Notes: generated from the letters alone by a model not told the origin. A stretch of 64,000 nucleotides of DNA from Streptomyces sp. NBC_01237 (GCF_035917275.1 NZ_CP108508.1:4278001-4342000), one strand, 5' to 3'; positions 50,355 to 59,346 are shown, counted from the stretch's first letter. Program-made: numbers and translations.

Positions 50355-51821
50355 ATGAGTCCAGTTCTGATCTCCGTCATCGGCATCGTCGTACTTCTCG
50401 TACTCCTCGCCCTCGCCGTCGTCACGCGCTACAAGGTCGCCGGGCCCAGCGAGGCGTTCATCATCACCGGCCGCCGCGGCAAGAAGTCGACCGACCCGGT
50501 GACCGGCCGCACCAGCATCGACAACAGCGGTCAGAAGGTCGTCGTCGGCGGCGGCGTCTTCGTCGTGCCGTTCGTGCAGCAGAAGTTCACCCTGGACCTC
50601 TCCAGCCGCCACATCCCGATCGCCGTCCGCGGGGCCGTCACCCTGCGCGGCGTGAAGTCCAACCTCGAAGGCGTCGCGATCGTCAAGGTCGGCGGCAGCG
50701 AGGACGCGATCCGGGCCGCCGCCCAGCGTTTCCTCCAGCAGCAGGACGGCATCGTCGGCTTCACCCAGGAAGTGCTCTCGGGTGCGCTGCGCGCCATCGT
50801 CGGCCGGATGTCGGTCGAGGACATCATCCGCGACCGGGCCGCGTTCGCCGGGCAGGTCGCCGAGGAGGCCGAGGCCAGCCTCTCCGGCCAGGGCCTGATC
50901 CTGGACGCCTTCCAGATCCAGGACATCACCACCGAGGGCTCCTACCTGGAGGACCTCGGCCGCCCCGAGGCCGCCCGTGCCAAGCAGGAGGCCGACATCG
51001 CCGAGGCGATCGCGCGGCGTGCGTCGGAGCAGGCCCGGCTGAAGGCGGCCGAGGAGATCGCCATCGCCGAGCGGACCTTCTACCTGAAGCAGGCCGAAAT
51101 CAAGGCCGAGACGGAGGCGGCGGCCGCCAAGGCCAACGCGGCCGGCCCGCTCGCCGAGGCCGCCCGTCAGCAGGAAGTCCTCCAGGAGCAGGAGAAGGTC
51201 GCCGAGCGCCAGGCCGCCCTGACCGACCGCGAACTCGACACCAAGGTCCGCAAGCCCGCCGACGCCGCCCGCTACCGGGCGGAGCAGGAGGCGGAGGCCC
51301 GCCGCATCGCCCAGGTCAAGGAGGCCGAGGCCGACGCGGAGCGCTCCCGCCTGACCGGTCAGGGCGAGAAGCTCCACCGCTCGGCCCTCGCCGACGCCGT
51401 GCGCATCGAGGGTGAGGCGGAGGCCGCCGCCATCGCCGCCAAGGGCTCCGCGGAGGCCGAGGCCATGCAGAAGAAGGCCGACGCCTTCGCCCAGTACGGC
51501 GACGCGGCCGTGCTCCAGATGCTGGTCGAGGTACTGCCCCAGGTCGTCGCCAAGGCGTCCGAGCCCCTGAGCGCCGTCGACAAGCTGACCGTGATCTCCA
51601 CGGACGGCGCCGGCCAGCTGGCCCGGACGGTGACCGACAACGTGGCCCAGGGCATGGAGCTCCTCAACGCCACCACCGGTGTCGACTTCGCCGCCCTCCT
51701 CCAGAACCTGAAGGGCCGCACGCCCGGTTCCGCCGCGGCGAACGTGCCCGCCCAGGGCGAGGAGACGGCCGCGACCGCGCCGTCGAACACGGCCAACGGC
51801 AAGATCGAGATCACTGACTGA
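50355..51821 (+). CDS. Flotillin-family protein, second copy in window, 488 aa
   Basis: SPFH scaffold protein of normal flotillin length. One membrane segment near the N-terminus (about residues 5-23, LISVIGIVVLLVLLALAVV), a band-7 domain (about 30-200; FVVPFVQQKFTLDLSS, GVKSNLEGVAIVKVGG), and an Ala/Glu-rich coiled coil (about 205-390). The C-terminal part ends with LQMLVEVLPQVVAKASEPLSAVDKLTVISTDG, the flotillin oligomerisation end. Ala/Thr-rich tail. Compared with the 698-aa copy at 9013 it is a different subfamily (YuaG/FloT-like rather than YqiK-like). ATG after GGCAGGGGGGACACC. Confidence 0.93.
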   Translation: MSPVLISVIGIVVLLVLLALAVVTRYKVAGPSEAFIITGRRGKKSTDPVTGRTSIDNSGQKVVVGGGVFVVPFVQQKFTLDLSSRHIPIAVRGAVTLRGVKSNLEGVAIVKVGGSEDAIRAAAQRFLQQQDGIVGFTQEVLSGALRAIVGRMSVEDIIRDRAAFAGQVAEEAEASLSGQGLILDAFQIQDITTEGSYLEDLGRPEAARAKQEADIAEAIARRASEQARLKAAEEIAIAERTFYLKQAEIKAETEAAAAKANAAGPLAEAARQQEVLQEQEKVAERQAALTDRELDTKVRKPADAARYRAEQEAEARRIAQVKEAEADAERSRLTGQGEKLHRSALADAVRIEGEAEAAAIAAKGSAEAEAMQKKADAFAQYGDAAVLQMLVEVLPQVVAKASEPLSAVDKLTVISTDGAGQLARTVTDNVAQGMELLNATTGVDFAALLQNLKGRTPGSAAANVPAQGEETAATAPSNTANGKIEITD

Positions 51822-51841
51822 ACCGATCCCCGTCCCCAGTA

Positions 51842-51879
51842 CCCGTGCCCGGCAGTGGAGCATCACCGCCGGGCACGGG
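51842..51879 (+). terminator. Terminator of the NfeD/flotillin operon
   Basis: Perfect 12-bp stem CCCGTGCCCGGC / GCCGGGCACGGG with a 14-nt loop, 20 nt after the flotillin stop. No T tract. Confidence 0.8.
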
Positions 51880-52117
51880 CGCGTCCCGGCCCCCGCCGGC
51901 CACTCCAGCGGCCTCGTCCGCGACCTTTTCCGCGCCCCCTCCGCGGCCTCCGGAAACTTTCTTCGTCCGGCCGAAGCGGCGCGGTCATGGCCATGAGGGG
52001 CCATGAGAGGGCGGGCCGTCTCGATCGGAGGCGGTGGAACCCTCCAGATAGGGTCATGAACAGATAAAGAGATCATCAAGTGCGCCGCGTACAGCCGCAC
52101 GCCTCCGGGAGGAAGTC

Positions 52118-52588
52118 ATGGGAACCCGTCACACGTCGCTGCCCGGAGTCGGAGCTCAGTACGACTTCACGACCGATTCGGGACAGCACATCTCCGTCGT
52201 CGTCCACCACGACGGACGGCGGTTCATCGGGTTCTACGAACAGGACGACCCCGATTCATGCCGGCTGTCGGTCCCCCTGACGACGTCGGAAGCCACCGCA
52301 CTCGCCCACCTCATCGATCCCGCGCCCATCGACGCCGTACGGACCGAGGGGATCGACCTCGTCACCGAACACATTCCGCTCGGCTCCCGCTCCCCCTACG
52401 GCGGACGGCTGCTGGGCGACACCCGGGCGCGGACCCGGACCGGGGCGTCCATCGTCGCCGTGCTGCGGACGCACAGTGCGCACCCGTCGCCAGGACCGGA
52501 CTTCCGCCTGGCCATCGGGGACACGCTCGTCGTCGTCGGTACGCGTGAGGGCGTCGACACGCTCTCCGAGATCATTGCGGAGGGCTGA
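52118..52588 (+). CDS. TrkA-C (RCK_C) regulatory protein, KhtT-like
   Basis: 156-aa soluble protein. The C-terminal ~75 residues form a TrkA-C domain (IPLGSRSPYGGRLLGDTRARTRTGASIVAVLR, then FRLAIGDTLVVVGTREGVDTL). The N-terminal half is a beta-rich, ligand-binding-like domain. It is encoded 2 nt before the antiporter gene, matching the KhtT (regulatory) / KhtU (antiporter) pairing for K+/H+ exchange. The ATG has GGGAGGAAG just upstream. Confidence 0.9.
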   Translation: MGTRHTSLPGVGAQYDFTTDSGQHISVVVHHDGRRFIGFYEQDDPDSCRLSVPLTTSEATALAHLIDPAPIDAVRTEGIDLVTEHIPLGSRSPYGGRLLGDTRARTRTGASIVAVLRTHSAHPSPGPDFRLAIGDTLVVVGTREGVDTLSEIIAEG

Positions 52589-52590
52589 CC

Positions 52591-53901
52591 GTGCATGACA
52601 CCACAGCACTGCTGGTGGAGCTGGGCTCCGTCATCCTCGGGCTGGGGATCATCGGCCGGTTCGCCGGCCGGATAGGTCTCTCGCCGATTCCGCTCTATCT
52701 GCTCGCCGGGCTGGCCTTCGGTGAGGGCGGCCTGCTGCCGCTCGGCGCCAGCGAGGAGTTCACCGCCGTCGGCGCCGAGATCGGCGTCATCCTGCTGCTG
52801 CTCCTGCTGGGACTCGAATACAGCGCCTCCGAACTCGTCACCAGCCTCAAGACGCAGTATCCGTCCGGGGCCGTCGACTTCTTCCTCAACGCGACACCCG
52901 GTGCCGTCGCCGCCCTGCTGCTCGGGTGGGGACCGGTCGGGGCCGTCGCGCTCGCCGGAGTCACCTGGATCTCCTCGTCCGGCGTGATCGCCAAGGTGAT
53001 GACCGACCTGGGGCGGCTCGGCAACCGTGAGACCCCCGTCATCCTGGGCGTCCTCGTCATCGAGGACCTCTCGATGGCCGTCTACCTGCCGCTGCTCACC
53101 GCGATGCTGGCCGGGGTCGGCCTCGCCGGTGGCAGCATCGCCCTGCTGATCGCCCTCGGAACGGTCGGCTTCGTGCTGTACCTGGCGCTGCGTCACGGGC
53201 GGCTCATCAGCCGGGCGGTGTCCTCCGACAACCCGGAGATGCTGCTCCTCGTCGTCCTCGGTCTCACCGTTCTGGTGGCCGGTGTGGCCCAGCAGTTGCA
53301 GGTGTCGGCCGCCGTCGGCGCGTTCCTCGTCGGTATCGCGCTCTCGGGCGAGGTCGCCGAAGGCGCGCGCAAGCTGCTGATGCCGCTGCGCGACCTGTTC
53401 GCCGCGGTGTTCTTCGTGTTCTTCGGCCTCTCCACGAACCCCGCCGAGATCCCGCCGGTGCTGCTTCCGGCCGCTCTGCTGGCCGTCGTCACCGTCCTGA
53501 CCAAGATCTTCACCGGTTGGTACGCGGCACGGCGGGCCGGGATCGGTTCGCGCGGGCGCTGGCGGGCGGGCGGCACGCTCGTGGCGCGCGGCGAGTTCTC
53601 CATCGTCATCGCGGGCCTGGCCGTGGCCACCGAGCCGCGGATAGGGCCGATCGCCACGGCGTACGTCCTGATTCTCGTCATCGTCGGACCGCTCACCGCC
53701 CGCTGGACCCAGCCCGTCGTGGCCAGGATCCAGGGCCTGCGCGGGCGTGGGGAAGGCAAGAGCGGCACGGCGGGCGAAGCCGGGACGGCCGGCGTCACGG
53801 TCGCACCCGGAGCCGGAACCGGCACCGGAGCCGAAGCCAAGGGCCGGATGCCCTCGCACGACGACCTCACGCCCGAACCCGTGGGCGACCCGCGCGACTA
53901 G
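52591..53901 (+). CDS. K+/H+ antiporter, KhtU-like (CPA2)
   Basis: 436-aa membrane protein with about 12 segments. CPA2 features: RIGLSPIPLYLLAGLAFGEGG, GVILLLLLLGLEYSASEL, ALAGVTWISSSGVIAKVMTDLG (ion site region) and the LGVLVIEDLSMAVYLPLL segment. The C-terminal ~60 residues are Gly/Thr/Pro-rich. Translation starts at GTG, 2 nt after the khtT-like stop; the ribosome site GGAGG lies inside the upstream gene, so coupling is tight. Expected role: potassium efflux and pH balance at the membrane. Confidence 0.91.
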   Translation: MHDTTALLVELGSVILGLGIIGRFAGRIGLSPIPLYLLAGLAFGEGGLLPLGASEEFTAVGAEIGVILLLLLLGLEYSASELVTSLKTQYPSGAVDFFLNATPGAVAALLLGWGPVGAVALAGVTWISSSGVIAKVMTDLGRLGNRETPVILGVLVIEDLSMAVYLPLLTAMLAGVGLAGGSIALLIALGTVGFVLYLALRHGRLISRAVSSDNPEMLLLVVLGLTVLVAGVAQQLQVSAAVGAFLVGIALSGEVAEGARKLLMPLRDLFAAVFFVFFGLSTNPAEIPPVLLPAALLAVVTVLTKIFTGWYAARRAGIGSRGRWRAGGTLVARGEFSIVIAGLAVATEPRIGPIATAYVLILVIVGPLTARWTQPVVARIQGLRGRGEGKSGTAGEAGTAGVTVAPGAGTGTGAEAKGRMPSHDDLTPEPVGDPRD

Positions 53902-53934
53902 GGACCGGGGCGTGCCGGGTGCCGGACGTCCCTG

Positions 53935-53986
53935 ACCGGCCCCAGCGGTGCGGGGCCACGACCGGCCCCAGCGGTGCGGGGCCACG
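53935..53986. repeat. Two exact 26-bp tandem repeats after the antiporter gene
   Basis: Unit starting ACCGGCCCCAGCGG occurs twice end to end. Each unit contains a GGCCCC / GGGGCC stem, so together they form a double hairpin between convergent genes and may work as a bidirectional terminator. Confidence 0.75.
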
Positions 53987-54012
53987 GCCGGACCGGCACA
54001 ACAGGTACGTGT

Positions 54013-54576
54013 CTACGTCCAGCCCAGCGGGTACGCGTCCGTGCCGTCCGTCGGCACGGACGCCCCGCCGCTCGCCCCGCCGCCCGCCCCGCCGCCCGCC
54101 TCGGTGAACGCCGTCAGCGCCTCGACCAGGGCCGTGCGCTGCGTGGGGGCGAGCCGTTCGACGATCGCGCCGATCTCCCGACGGCGGCCCGCCGTCACGT
54201 CCTCGACCAGCCGGTACCCCGCCGGGGTCACGCTCAGCACCGTCTCGCGCCGGTCGGCCGGGTTGACCCGGCGCTCGGCGAGACCCGCGGTGATCAGCCG
54301 GTCCAGCATCCGCATCGCGGTGGACGGGTTCACGCCGAGCCGTTCGGCCAGCGCCACGAGCTTGGCGTCGCCATGGGTGGAGAGCACCACCAGCAGACGG
54401 AACTGGGGCAGCGTCACCCGCTCCTCCACCTCCGCGAGCGATCGCGCGGCGACGGCGACGAGCAACCGCGACGCGGTCAGCACCGCCCGGGTCACCGCTT
54501 CCACATCGCCGTCCGGCGTACGCGCGGCATCGGGAGTGCCGCGATCGCTCCCGCCCGCCTCTCGGTGATCGGCCAT
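54013..54576 (-). CDS. MarR-family transcriptional regulator
   Basis: 187-aa regulator. Winged helix: LPQFRLLVVLSTHGDAKLVALAERLGVNPSTAMRMLDRLITAGLAERRVNPADRRETVLSVTPAG (about residues 55-120), with the DRR wing. The C-terminal helix is followed by a Gly/Ala-rich tail that is probably disordered. The start ATG at 54576 has GAGG immediately upstream. MarR proteins repress efflux or stress genes. The nearest divergent gene is the TerB gene; whether it is the target is unknown. Confidence 0.92.
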   Translation of the reverse strand: MADHREAGGSDRGTPDAARTPDGDVEAVTRAVLTASRLLVAVAARSLAEVEERVTLPQFRLLVVLSTHGDAKLVALAERLGVNPSTAMRMLDRLITAGLAERRVNPADRRETVLSVTPAGYRLVEDVTAGRRREIGAIVERLAPTQRTALVEALTAFTEAGGGAGGGASGGASVPTDGTDAYPLGWT

Positions 54577-54757
54577 GCCTCTTTCTACCCCGCCGCCTTC
54601 GGGATGGCGATCGTCCCGTAACGCCCGATTCCCTGGGTGCCCGCTTCCGGGCACGGGGGGGCACCGCTCCCGCCTGCTTCTACACAACTGTAGAGTTTCC
54701 CTTGGTTCCGGCATGCACAGCAATGCACAGCCCCGCAACGCAACGTATGGAGATGTC

Positions 54758-55213
54758 ATGGCCCTGTGGGATCGGATCAAGGAATCCGCGTCGACGATGC
54801 AGACGCAGCTCGAGGCGAAGAAGAACGACCTGAAGAGCGGGGCGTTCCGTGATGCCAGCATGGCCATGTGCGCCCTGGTCTCCGCCGCCGACGGTTCCAT
54901 CGACCCGTCCGAGCGGCAGCGCGTCGCGTCGCTCATCGCGAGCAACGACGTCCTGCAGAACTTTCCCGCGGACGACCTGCAGCGCCGCTTCAACGACTAC
55001 GTGAACAAGCTGACCGCCGACTTCGCCTTCGGCAAGGTCAGCGTGCTCCAGGAGATCGCCAAGGCGAAGAAGAAGCCCGCCGAGGCGCGTGCCGTGATCC
55101 AGATCGGCATCATCATCGGCGGCGCCGACGGCGACTTCGACAAGTCGGAGCAGGCCGTCGTGCGGGAGGCGTGCTTCGCGCTCGACCTCCCGCCGCACGA
55201 GTTCGACCTGTAG
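54758..55213 (+). CDS. TerB-family tellurite-resistance-like protein
   Basis: 151-aa helical protein of the TerB family: MALWDRIKESASTMQTQLEAKK at the start, then AMCALVSAADGSIDPSERQRVASLI and IIGGADGDFDKSEQAVVREACFALDL, both carrying the DGxxDxSE acidic loops typical of TerB (possible metal binding). Complete and of normal length. It stands alone, with GGAG before the ATG and a strong terminator behind. Its terC partner is not here; the TerC gene at 24459 is a separate unit. Confidence 0.93.
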   Translation: MALWDRIKESASTMQTQLEAKKNDLKSGAFRDASMAMCALVSAADGSIDPSERQRVASLIASNDVLQNFPADDLQRRFNDYVNKLTADFAFGKVSVLQEIAKAKKKPAEARAVIQIGIIIGGADGDFDKSEQAVVREACFALDLPPHEFDL

Positions 55214-55550
55214 GCACACCTCCGTGCGGGCGGACGACCCCCGTACTGCCGGAAGACCGCGGACCGGCTGACCACCGGTCCGCGCCCGGCACGGCCGGGG
55301 GTGTGTCACCCCCCCTTCACACCCCCGGCCACCCTCCTCCCCCGCACGGCTCGCACGGCCCGCACCTCCGGGCACGGTTCGCGCCGCGCGCGCCCGCACC
55401 CCGCCCCCGTACGCGCGTCAGCATCGCGTCACTGGGGCGGGGTTTTGCGTCAAGTGCGCGTCAAGGCCGTATCCGTCCCCCTCCCGGCTGGGCATAGCTT
55501 CGGCAGAAGGGCCGTGACAGCAGCGGCCCGCAAACGCCAGGAGGAACACC
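55214..55550. other. 337-nt interval with terminators of the terB gene
   Basis: No gene is supported. Holds a 9-bp stem (55259-55283, GCGGACCGG / CCGGTCCGC) and the stronger stem at 55293-55330. The rest (55340-55540) should include the promoter of the SAV_915-type gene. No boxes are clear by eye. Confidence 0.5.
55293..55330 (+). terminator. Strong terminator behind terB
   Basis: Perfect 13-bp stem GGCCGGGGGTGTG / CACACCCCCGGCC with a 12-nt loop. A smaller 9-bp stem precedes it at 55259-55283. Confidence 0.85.
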
Positions 55551-55910
55551 ATGTCGGACCCCGACCCTCTCGAACTCGTCCCGGCCGGACCTCTCTTCGT
55601 CCCCGTCCGGCCGGGCCTCCCCCGCTGTTCGCCCTCCTTCACGGCACGGTTCTTCCGTACCCCCCTCGGCGACCGCACGGCCGTCGCCTTCACCTCCGTA
55701 TCGCAGCTCGTGGCCACCCTGGGCGCCGGACAGCCGTGGATCCTGCTCTCCGAACCGGCCCTGCGCGCGCTCGCGGCCCCGCTGGGGGTCAGCGCCCTCA
55801 CCCTCGATCCGCAGCTCTCCGCGCCCCGGGCCGCGACCTGGCCGCCCTGCGTCGGCCCCCGGACACCGGTGACCGAACAGGCCGCCGCTCTCGTCCGCCA
55901 CGGCTGCTGA
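55551..55910 (+). CDS. SAV_915-type protein (SseB-like), 119 aa
   Basis: 119-aa protein matching the Streptomyces SAV_915 type: LVPAGPLFVPVRPGL, SPSFTARFFRTPLGDRTAVAFTS, then LVATLGAGQPWILLSEPALRALAAPLGVSALTLDP. The fold should be like the SseB N-terminal domain. No known function. GGAGG lies 7-8 nt before the ATG. The stop is 12 nt from the lysA-like start, so the two are an operon. Confidence 0.8.
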   Translation: MSDPDPLELVPAGPLFVPVRPGLPRCSPSFTARFFRTPLGDRTAVAFTSVSQLVATLGAGQPWILLSEPALRALAAPLGVSALTLDPQLSAPRAATWPPCVGPRTPVTEQAAALVRHGC

Positions 55911-55922
55911 GAGGCACGCGCC

Positions 55923-57365
55923 ATGACCACCACGCCCGTTGTCCGCACCTCCGCCCCGGCCGATGCCGTCCCGGGCGCCCCTGCCACGTTCCTGCCCGGC
56001 GCCGCTGCCGGGGTCCTGCCCGGTGTCACCGCCGAGGTCCTGTCCGGCGCCGCTGCCGACGACTCCCTTTCCGGCCTCTGGCCCGCCTCCGCGCAACCCG
56101 GCCCCGAGGGGGACGTCGCCGTCGGCGGGGTGTCGCTCACCGAGGCCGCCGACCGGTTCGGTACGCCGCTCTACGTACTCGACGAGGGAGAGGTGCGCCG
56201 ACGCTGTCGCACCTACCGCGCCGCGTTCCCCCCGGCCGAGGCCGATGTCGTCTACGCCGCCAAGGCGTTCCTCTGCCGGGCCGTCGTCCGCTGGGTCCGC
56301 GAGGAAGGGCTGGGGCTCGACGTCTGCTCCGCCGGTGAGCTGCTGCTCGCCGTCGGCGCGGGCTTCCCCGCCGAGCGGATCGTCCTGCACGGCAACGCGA
56401 AGAGCCCGGAGGATCTGCGGACCGCCGTACGGCTCGGCGTCGGACGGATCGTCGTCGACAGCACCTCGGAGATCGCCCGGCTCGCGGCCCTCGTGCCGCA
56501 GGGCAGCCGGCAGCCCATCATGGTGCGGGTGGTGCCGGGCATCTCGGCGGGCGGGCACGCGGCCGTCCGTACCGGCACCGACGACCAGAAGTTCGGGCTG
56601 TCCCTCACCGACGGTTCCGCGCAGCACGCCATCGACCGGGTACTCGGCCAGCCGCGCCTCGAACTCGTCGGTCTGCACTGCCACATCGGGTCGCAGATCA
56701 CCGCCGTGAAGCCGTACGTCTCCGCCGTACGCCGCATGGTGGGGCTGCTCGCCCGCGTCCGCGAACAGCACGGCATCGCCCTGCCCCAGCTCGACATCGG
56801 CGGCGGCCACGGCATCGCCTACCGGCCGGGCGAACCGGTCCTCGACGTCCCCGCCCTCGCGGCCCGGGTCCGCGCCGAACTCCACGACGGCTGTACGCGG
56901 GCGGGACTTCCCGTACCGCGGCTGACCGTCGAACCGGGGCGGGCGCTGATCGGGCCCGCCGGGGTGGCCGTCTACCGCGTCCTCGCGGTCAAGCGGACCG
57001 GCGCGCGCACCTTCGTCGCCGTCGACGGCGGGATGAGCGACAACCCGCGGCCCGCGCTGTACGGGGTGCGGTACGCGCCCCGCCTCGTCGGCCGCGCCTC
57101 CACCGCCCCGGACCGGGTGGTGACCGTCGTGGGACGGCACTGCGAGGCGGGTGACGTACTGGCCGACGGTGTGGAACTGCCCGGTGACGTACGGCCAGGG
57201 GACCTGCTCGCGGTACCGGCCGCCGGGGCGTACCACCTGTCGATGGCGTCCGGTTACAACCTGATCGGCAGACCGCCCGTCGTCTCCGTCGACGACGGGA
57301 CGGCACGGCTGCTGGTGCGCCGGGAGTCGCTGGACGACATGCAGCGACGCGACGTGGGGGCGTAG
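55923..57365 (+). CDS. lysA: Diaminopimelate decarboxylase (PLP)
   Basis: 480-aa fold-type III decarboxylase making lysine from meso-diaminopimelate. PLP Lys is K114 (VVYAAKAFLCRA). Other motifs: GLDVCSAGEL, HGNAK, VDSTSEI, HCHIGSQI, LDIGGGHGI, VEPGRAL and the C-terminal GRHCEAGDVLADG (Cys of the partner active site). The late YxxSM motif is YHLSMASGYN, close to the norm. An N-terminal extension of about 60 residues, rich in Ala/Gly/Pro/Thr, is unusual. Streptomyces often carry more than one such gene, and this one, paired with a SAV_915-type gene, may be the accessory copy. The assignment to the lysine pathway is by family only. Confidence 0.88.
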   Translation: MTTTPVVRTSAPADAVPGAPATFLPGAAAGVLPGVTAEVLSGAAADDSLSGLWPASAQPGPEGDVAVGGVSLTEAADRFGTPLYVLDEGEVRRRCRTYRAAFPPAEADVVYAAKAFLCRAVVRWVREEGLGLDVCSAGELLLAVGAGFPAERIVLHGNAKSPEDLRTAVRLGVGRIVVDSTSEIARLAALVPQGSRQPIMVRVVPGISAGGHAAVRTGTDDQKFGLSLTDGSAQHAIDRVLGQPRLELVGLHCHIGSQITAVKPYVSAVRRMVGLLARVREQHGIALPQLDIGGGHGIAYRPGEPVLDVPALAARVRAELHDGCTRAGLPVPRLTVEPGRALIGPAGVAVYRVLAVKRTGARTFVAVDGGMSDNPRPALYGVRYAPRLVGRASTAPDRVVTVVGRHCEAGDVLADGVELPGDVRPGDLLAVPAAGAYHLSMASGYNLIGRPPVVSVDDGTARLLVRRESLDDMQRRDVGA

Positions 57366-57382
57366 CCGACGGGCGGGCACGC

Positions 57383-57449
57383 CTGTCACGTGGGGGCGCA
57401 GCGTGTGGCGCTGTCACGTGAAGGCGGTGGCGGGCGGCCCTGTCACGTG
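57383..57449. repeat. Three CTGTCACGTG direct repeats between convergent genes
   Basis: CTGTCACGTG at 57383, 57411 and 57440 (28- and 29-nt steps) with GGGCGG in between. They lie in the 77-nt gap between the lysA-like and MFS stops and partly inside the MFS end. Each contains the CACGTG palindrome. Role unknown. Confidence 0.6.
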
Positions 57450-59074
57450 GTGGCGGGGCCGCCCGTCGCGTCCTTCGCGCCCGTCGTGTCCTTCGCGCCC
57501 GTCGTGTCCTTCGCGCCCGTCGTGTCCGGCGTGTACATGCGGGGCGCTCCCCTGCGGTACAGCAGCACCGTGATCAGCAGGCCGACGGCGAAGAAGCCCG
57601 CCGACCACCAGTACGCGGTGGAGTAACTCTGCAGCTGCGACTGGGCGACGGCGGCCGGGGTCGGTGTGCGGCCCACCATGTAGCTCGCGGCGGCGCTGGT
57701 CGCGAGGGTGTTCAGCAGCGCCGTGCCGATGGAGCCGCCCACCTGCTGCATCGTGCTGACCATCGCGGACGCCACCCCCGCGTCGCGCGGGGCGACCCCC
57801 GAGGTGGCCAGGTTCATCGCGGGCGCGAAGATCAGCCCGAGACCGAGGCCCAGAACGAGCAGTGGTGGCAGCACATGGGTGGCGTATCCGCTGTTCAGGT
57901 CGAAGGTCGTCATCCAGATCATGGCGGCGGAGGCCAGCCCCATGCCGAGCGGCACGATCGGTTTCGCACCGTACCGGGGCACGAAGAAGTTCGTCGTCAC
58001 CACCGAGGTCACCACCATCACCGCCACCATCGGCAGGAAGGCGAGACCGGTGCGGACCGGGGAGAACAGCAGGCTCTGCTGGAGGTAGTACGTGACGAAG
58101 AGGAACACGCCGAACATCCCGGCGCCGGAGACGAAGATGGCCAGGAACGAGGCCCCGCGGTTCCGGTCGAGGACCACCCGCAGCGGCAGCAGCGGATGGG
58201 CGGCCCGCGTCTGCCACCGGGCGAACGCCGCCAGGAGGACGACGCCCGCCAGCAGGAAGCCCCAGGTGTCGACGGAACCCCAGGCGTGTTTCTCCGCGTT
58301 GGAGAATCCGTAGACGATGCAGAAGAGCCCCGAGGAGGCGAGAACGGCGCCCGGGACATCGAGCTTCGGACGGTCGCCGGGCGCTCCGGCCGTCAGCAGC
58401 CGGGAGCCTCCGACGAAGGCGACGACGGCGAAGATCATGTTCACGTACAGGCACCAGCGCCAGTCCAGGTACTCGGTGAGCAGACCACCGAGCAGCAGCC
58501 CGACGGCGCCGCCCGCGCCCGCGATGGCACCGTAGATCCCGAACGCCTTCGCCCGTTCCTTCGGGACCGTGAACGTCGTGGTCAGGAGGGAGAGCGCGGC
58601 GGGAGCCAGGAGTGCGCCGAAGACTCCCTGGAGGGTCCGTGCCATCACCAGGACCTCGAAGCTGGGCGCGGCGCCGCCGATCGCGGAGGCCCCCGCGAAT
58701 CCGACCAGCCCCACCAGGAAGACGATCTTGCGTCCCACCAGGTCGGCGATGCGGCCGCCGAGCAGCAGCAGTGAGCCGAAGGCCAGGGCGTAGGCGGTGA
58801 CGACCCACTGCCGATTGCCGTTGTTGAAGCCGAGATCCTTCTGGGCCGACGGCAGGGCGATGTTCACGATCGTGGCATCGAGCACCACCATGAGCTGCGC
58901 CAGACCGATGACTCCGAGCACCCACCAGCGGTGGGAGGGTCGCTCCTGCGGAGTTCCGCCGGCCGGGCCCGCGGCCGGGACGGCCGAGCCGCCGCCCGCG
59001 GCGGTGTCCGTGTCGGCGTCCCGCGCCTGGCGGGCCTGCCCGGACTGCCGGGACTGCCTGGGACGACGAGCCAT
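57443..59074 (-). CDS. DHA2-family MFS exporter, 14 spans
   Basis: 543-aa drug:H+ antiporter-2 type protein. Fourteen membrane segments; the signature WWVLGVIGLAQLMVVLDATIVNIALPSAQ at the first, GGRIADLVGRKIVF (motif A) and the GAIAGAGGAVGLLLGGLLTEYLDWRW stretch (motif C) are intact. The C-terminal tail has four imperfect 18-bp repeats coding (D/A)TTGAK. Likely exports toxic or secondary metabolites; substrate unknown. A perfect 22-bp palindrome and a TAGCGT -10 lie just upstream. Confidence 0.93.
   Translation of the reverse strand: MARRPRQSRQSGQARQARDADTDTAAGGGSAVPAAGPAGGTPQERPSHRWWVLGVIGLAQLMVVLDATIVNIALPSAQKDLGFNNGNRQWVVTAYALAFGSLLLLGGRIADLVGRKIVFLVGLVGFAGASAIGGAAPSFEVLVMARTLQGVFGALLAPAALSLLTTTFTVPKERAKAFGIYGAIAGAGGAVGLLLGGLLTEYLDWRWCLYVNMIFAVVAFVGGSRLLTAGAPGDRPKLDVPGAVLASSGLFCIVYGFSNAEKHAWGSVDTWGFLLAGVVLLAAFARWQTRAAHPLLPLRVVLDRNRGASFLAIFVSGAGMFGVFLFVTYYLQQSLLFSPVRTGLAFLPMVAVMVVTSVVTTNFFVPRYGAKPIVPLGMGLASAAMIWMTTFDLNSGYATHVLPPLLVLGLGLGLIFAPAMNLATSGVAPRDAGVASAMVSTMQQVGGSIGTALLNTLATSAAASYMVGRTPTPAAVAQSQLQSYSTAYWWSAGFFAVGLLITVLLYRRGAPRMYTPDTTGAKDTTGAKDTTGAKDATGGPATT
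57461..57532 (-). repeat. Four 18-bp repeats at the end of the MFS gene
   Basis: Units GCCCGTCGTGTCCTTCGC (two exact, two variant) encode the DTTGAK tail. The number of copies is free to change without a frameshift. Confidence 0.85.
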
Positions 59075-59126
59075 GTGTGGATCTCCCTCGGTGCGCGCCT
59101 GCCCACCCCGAAAACCCCCGGATCAC

Positions 59127-59165
59127 ACGCTAGGCGCAGGCATCCCTCCCCGCATGCGGGGAGGG
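59127..59165 (-). promoter_or_regulatory. MFS exporter promoter with perfect 22-bp palindrome
   Basis: CCCTCCCCGCA-TGCGGGGAGGG (59144-59165) is a perfect palindrome. On the minus strand TAGCGT (59132-59127), a good -10, lies 11 nt after it, so the palindrome covers the -35 zone: the classic place for a repressor operator. The MFS start is about 55 nt downstream. No regulator gene is adjacent. Confidence 0.6.
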
Positions 59166-59346
59166 ACGACGGGCAGCGGAGACAGGGGCGGCGGCAGGCG
59201 GAGGCTGCCGGGTTACGGCAATGGCGCGGCCGGGTGCGCGCCGCGTGGCGAGTGACGCCGCCGCTCACGTGGCCCGGCGTCGGGGCACGTGGACCCGGGA
59301 CGCCCGGCCCCGTGACGCATGACCTCGGGACGCCCGGCCCCGGGTC

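Noticed and set aside
24459..55213. TerC and TerB as parts of a tellurite-resistance operon
   Set aside because: They lie 30 kb apart with separate signals and no TerD/TerZ genes nearby; treated as independent genes.
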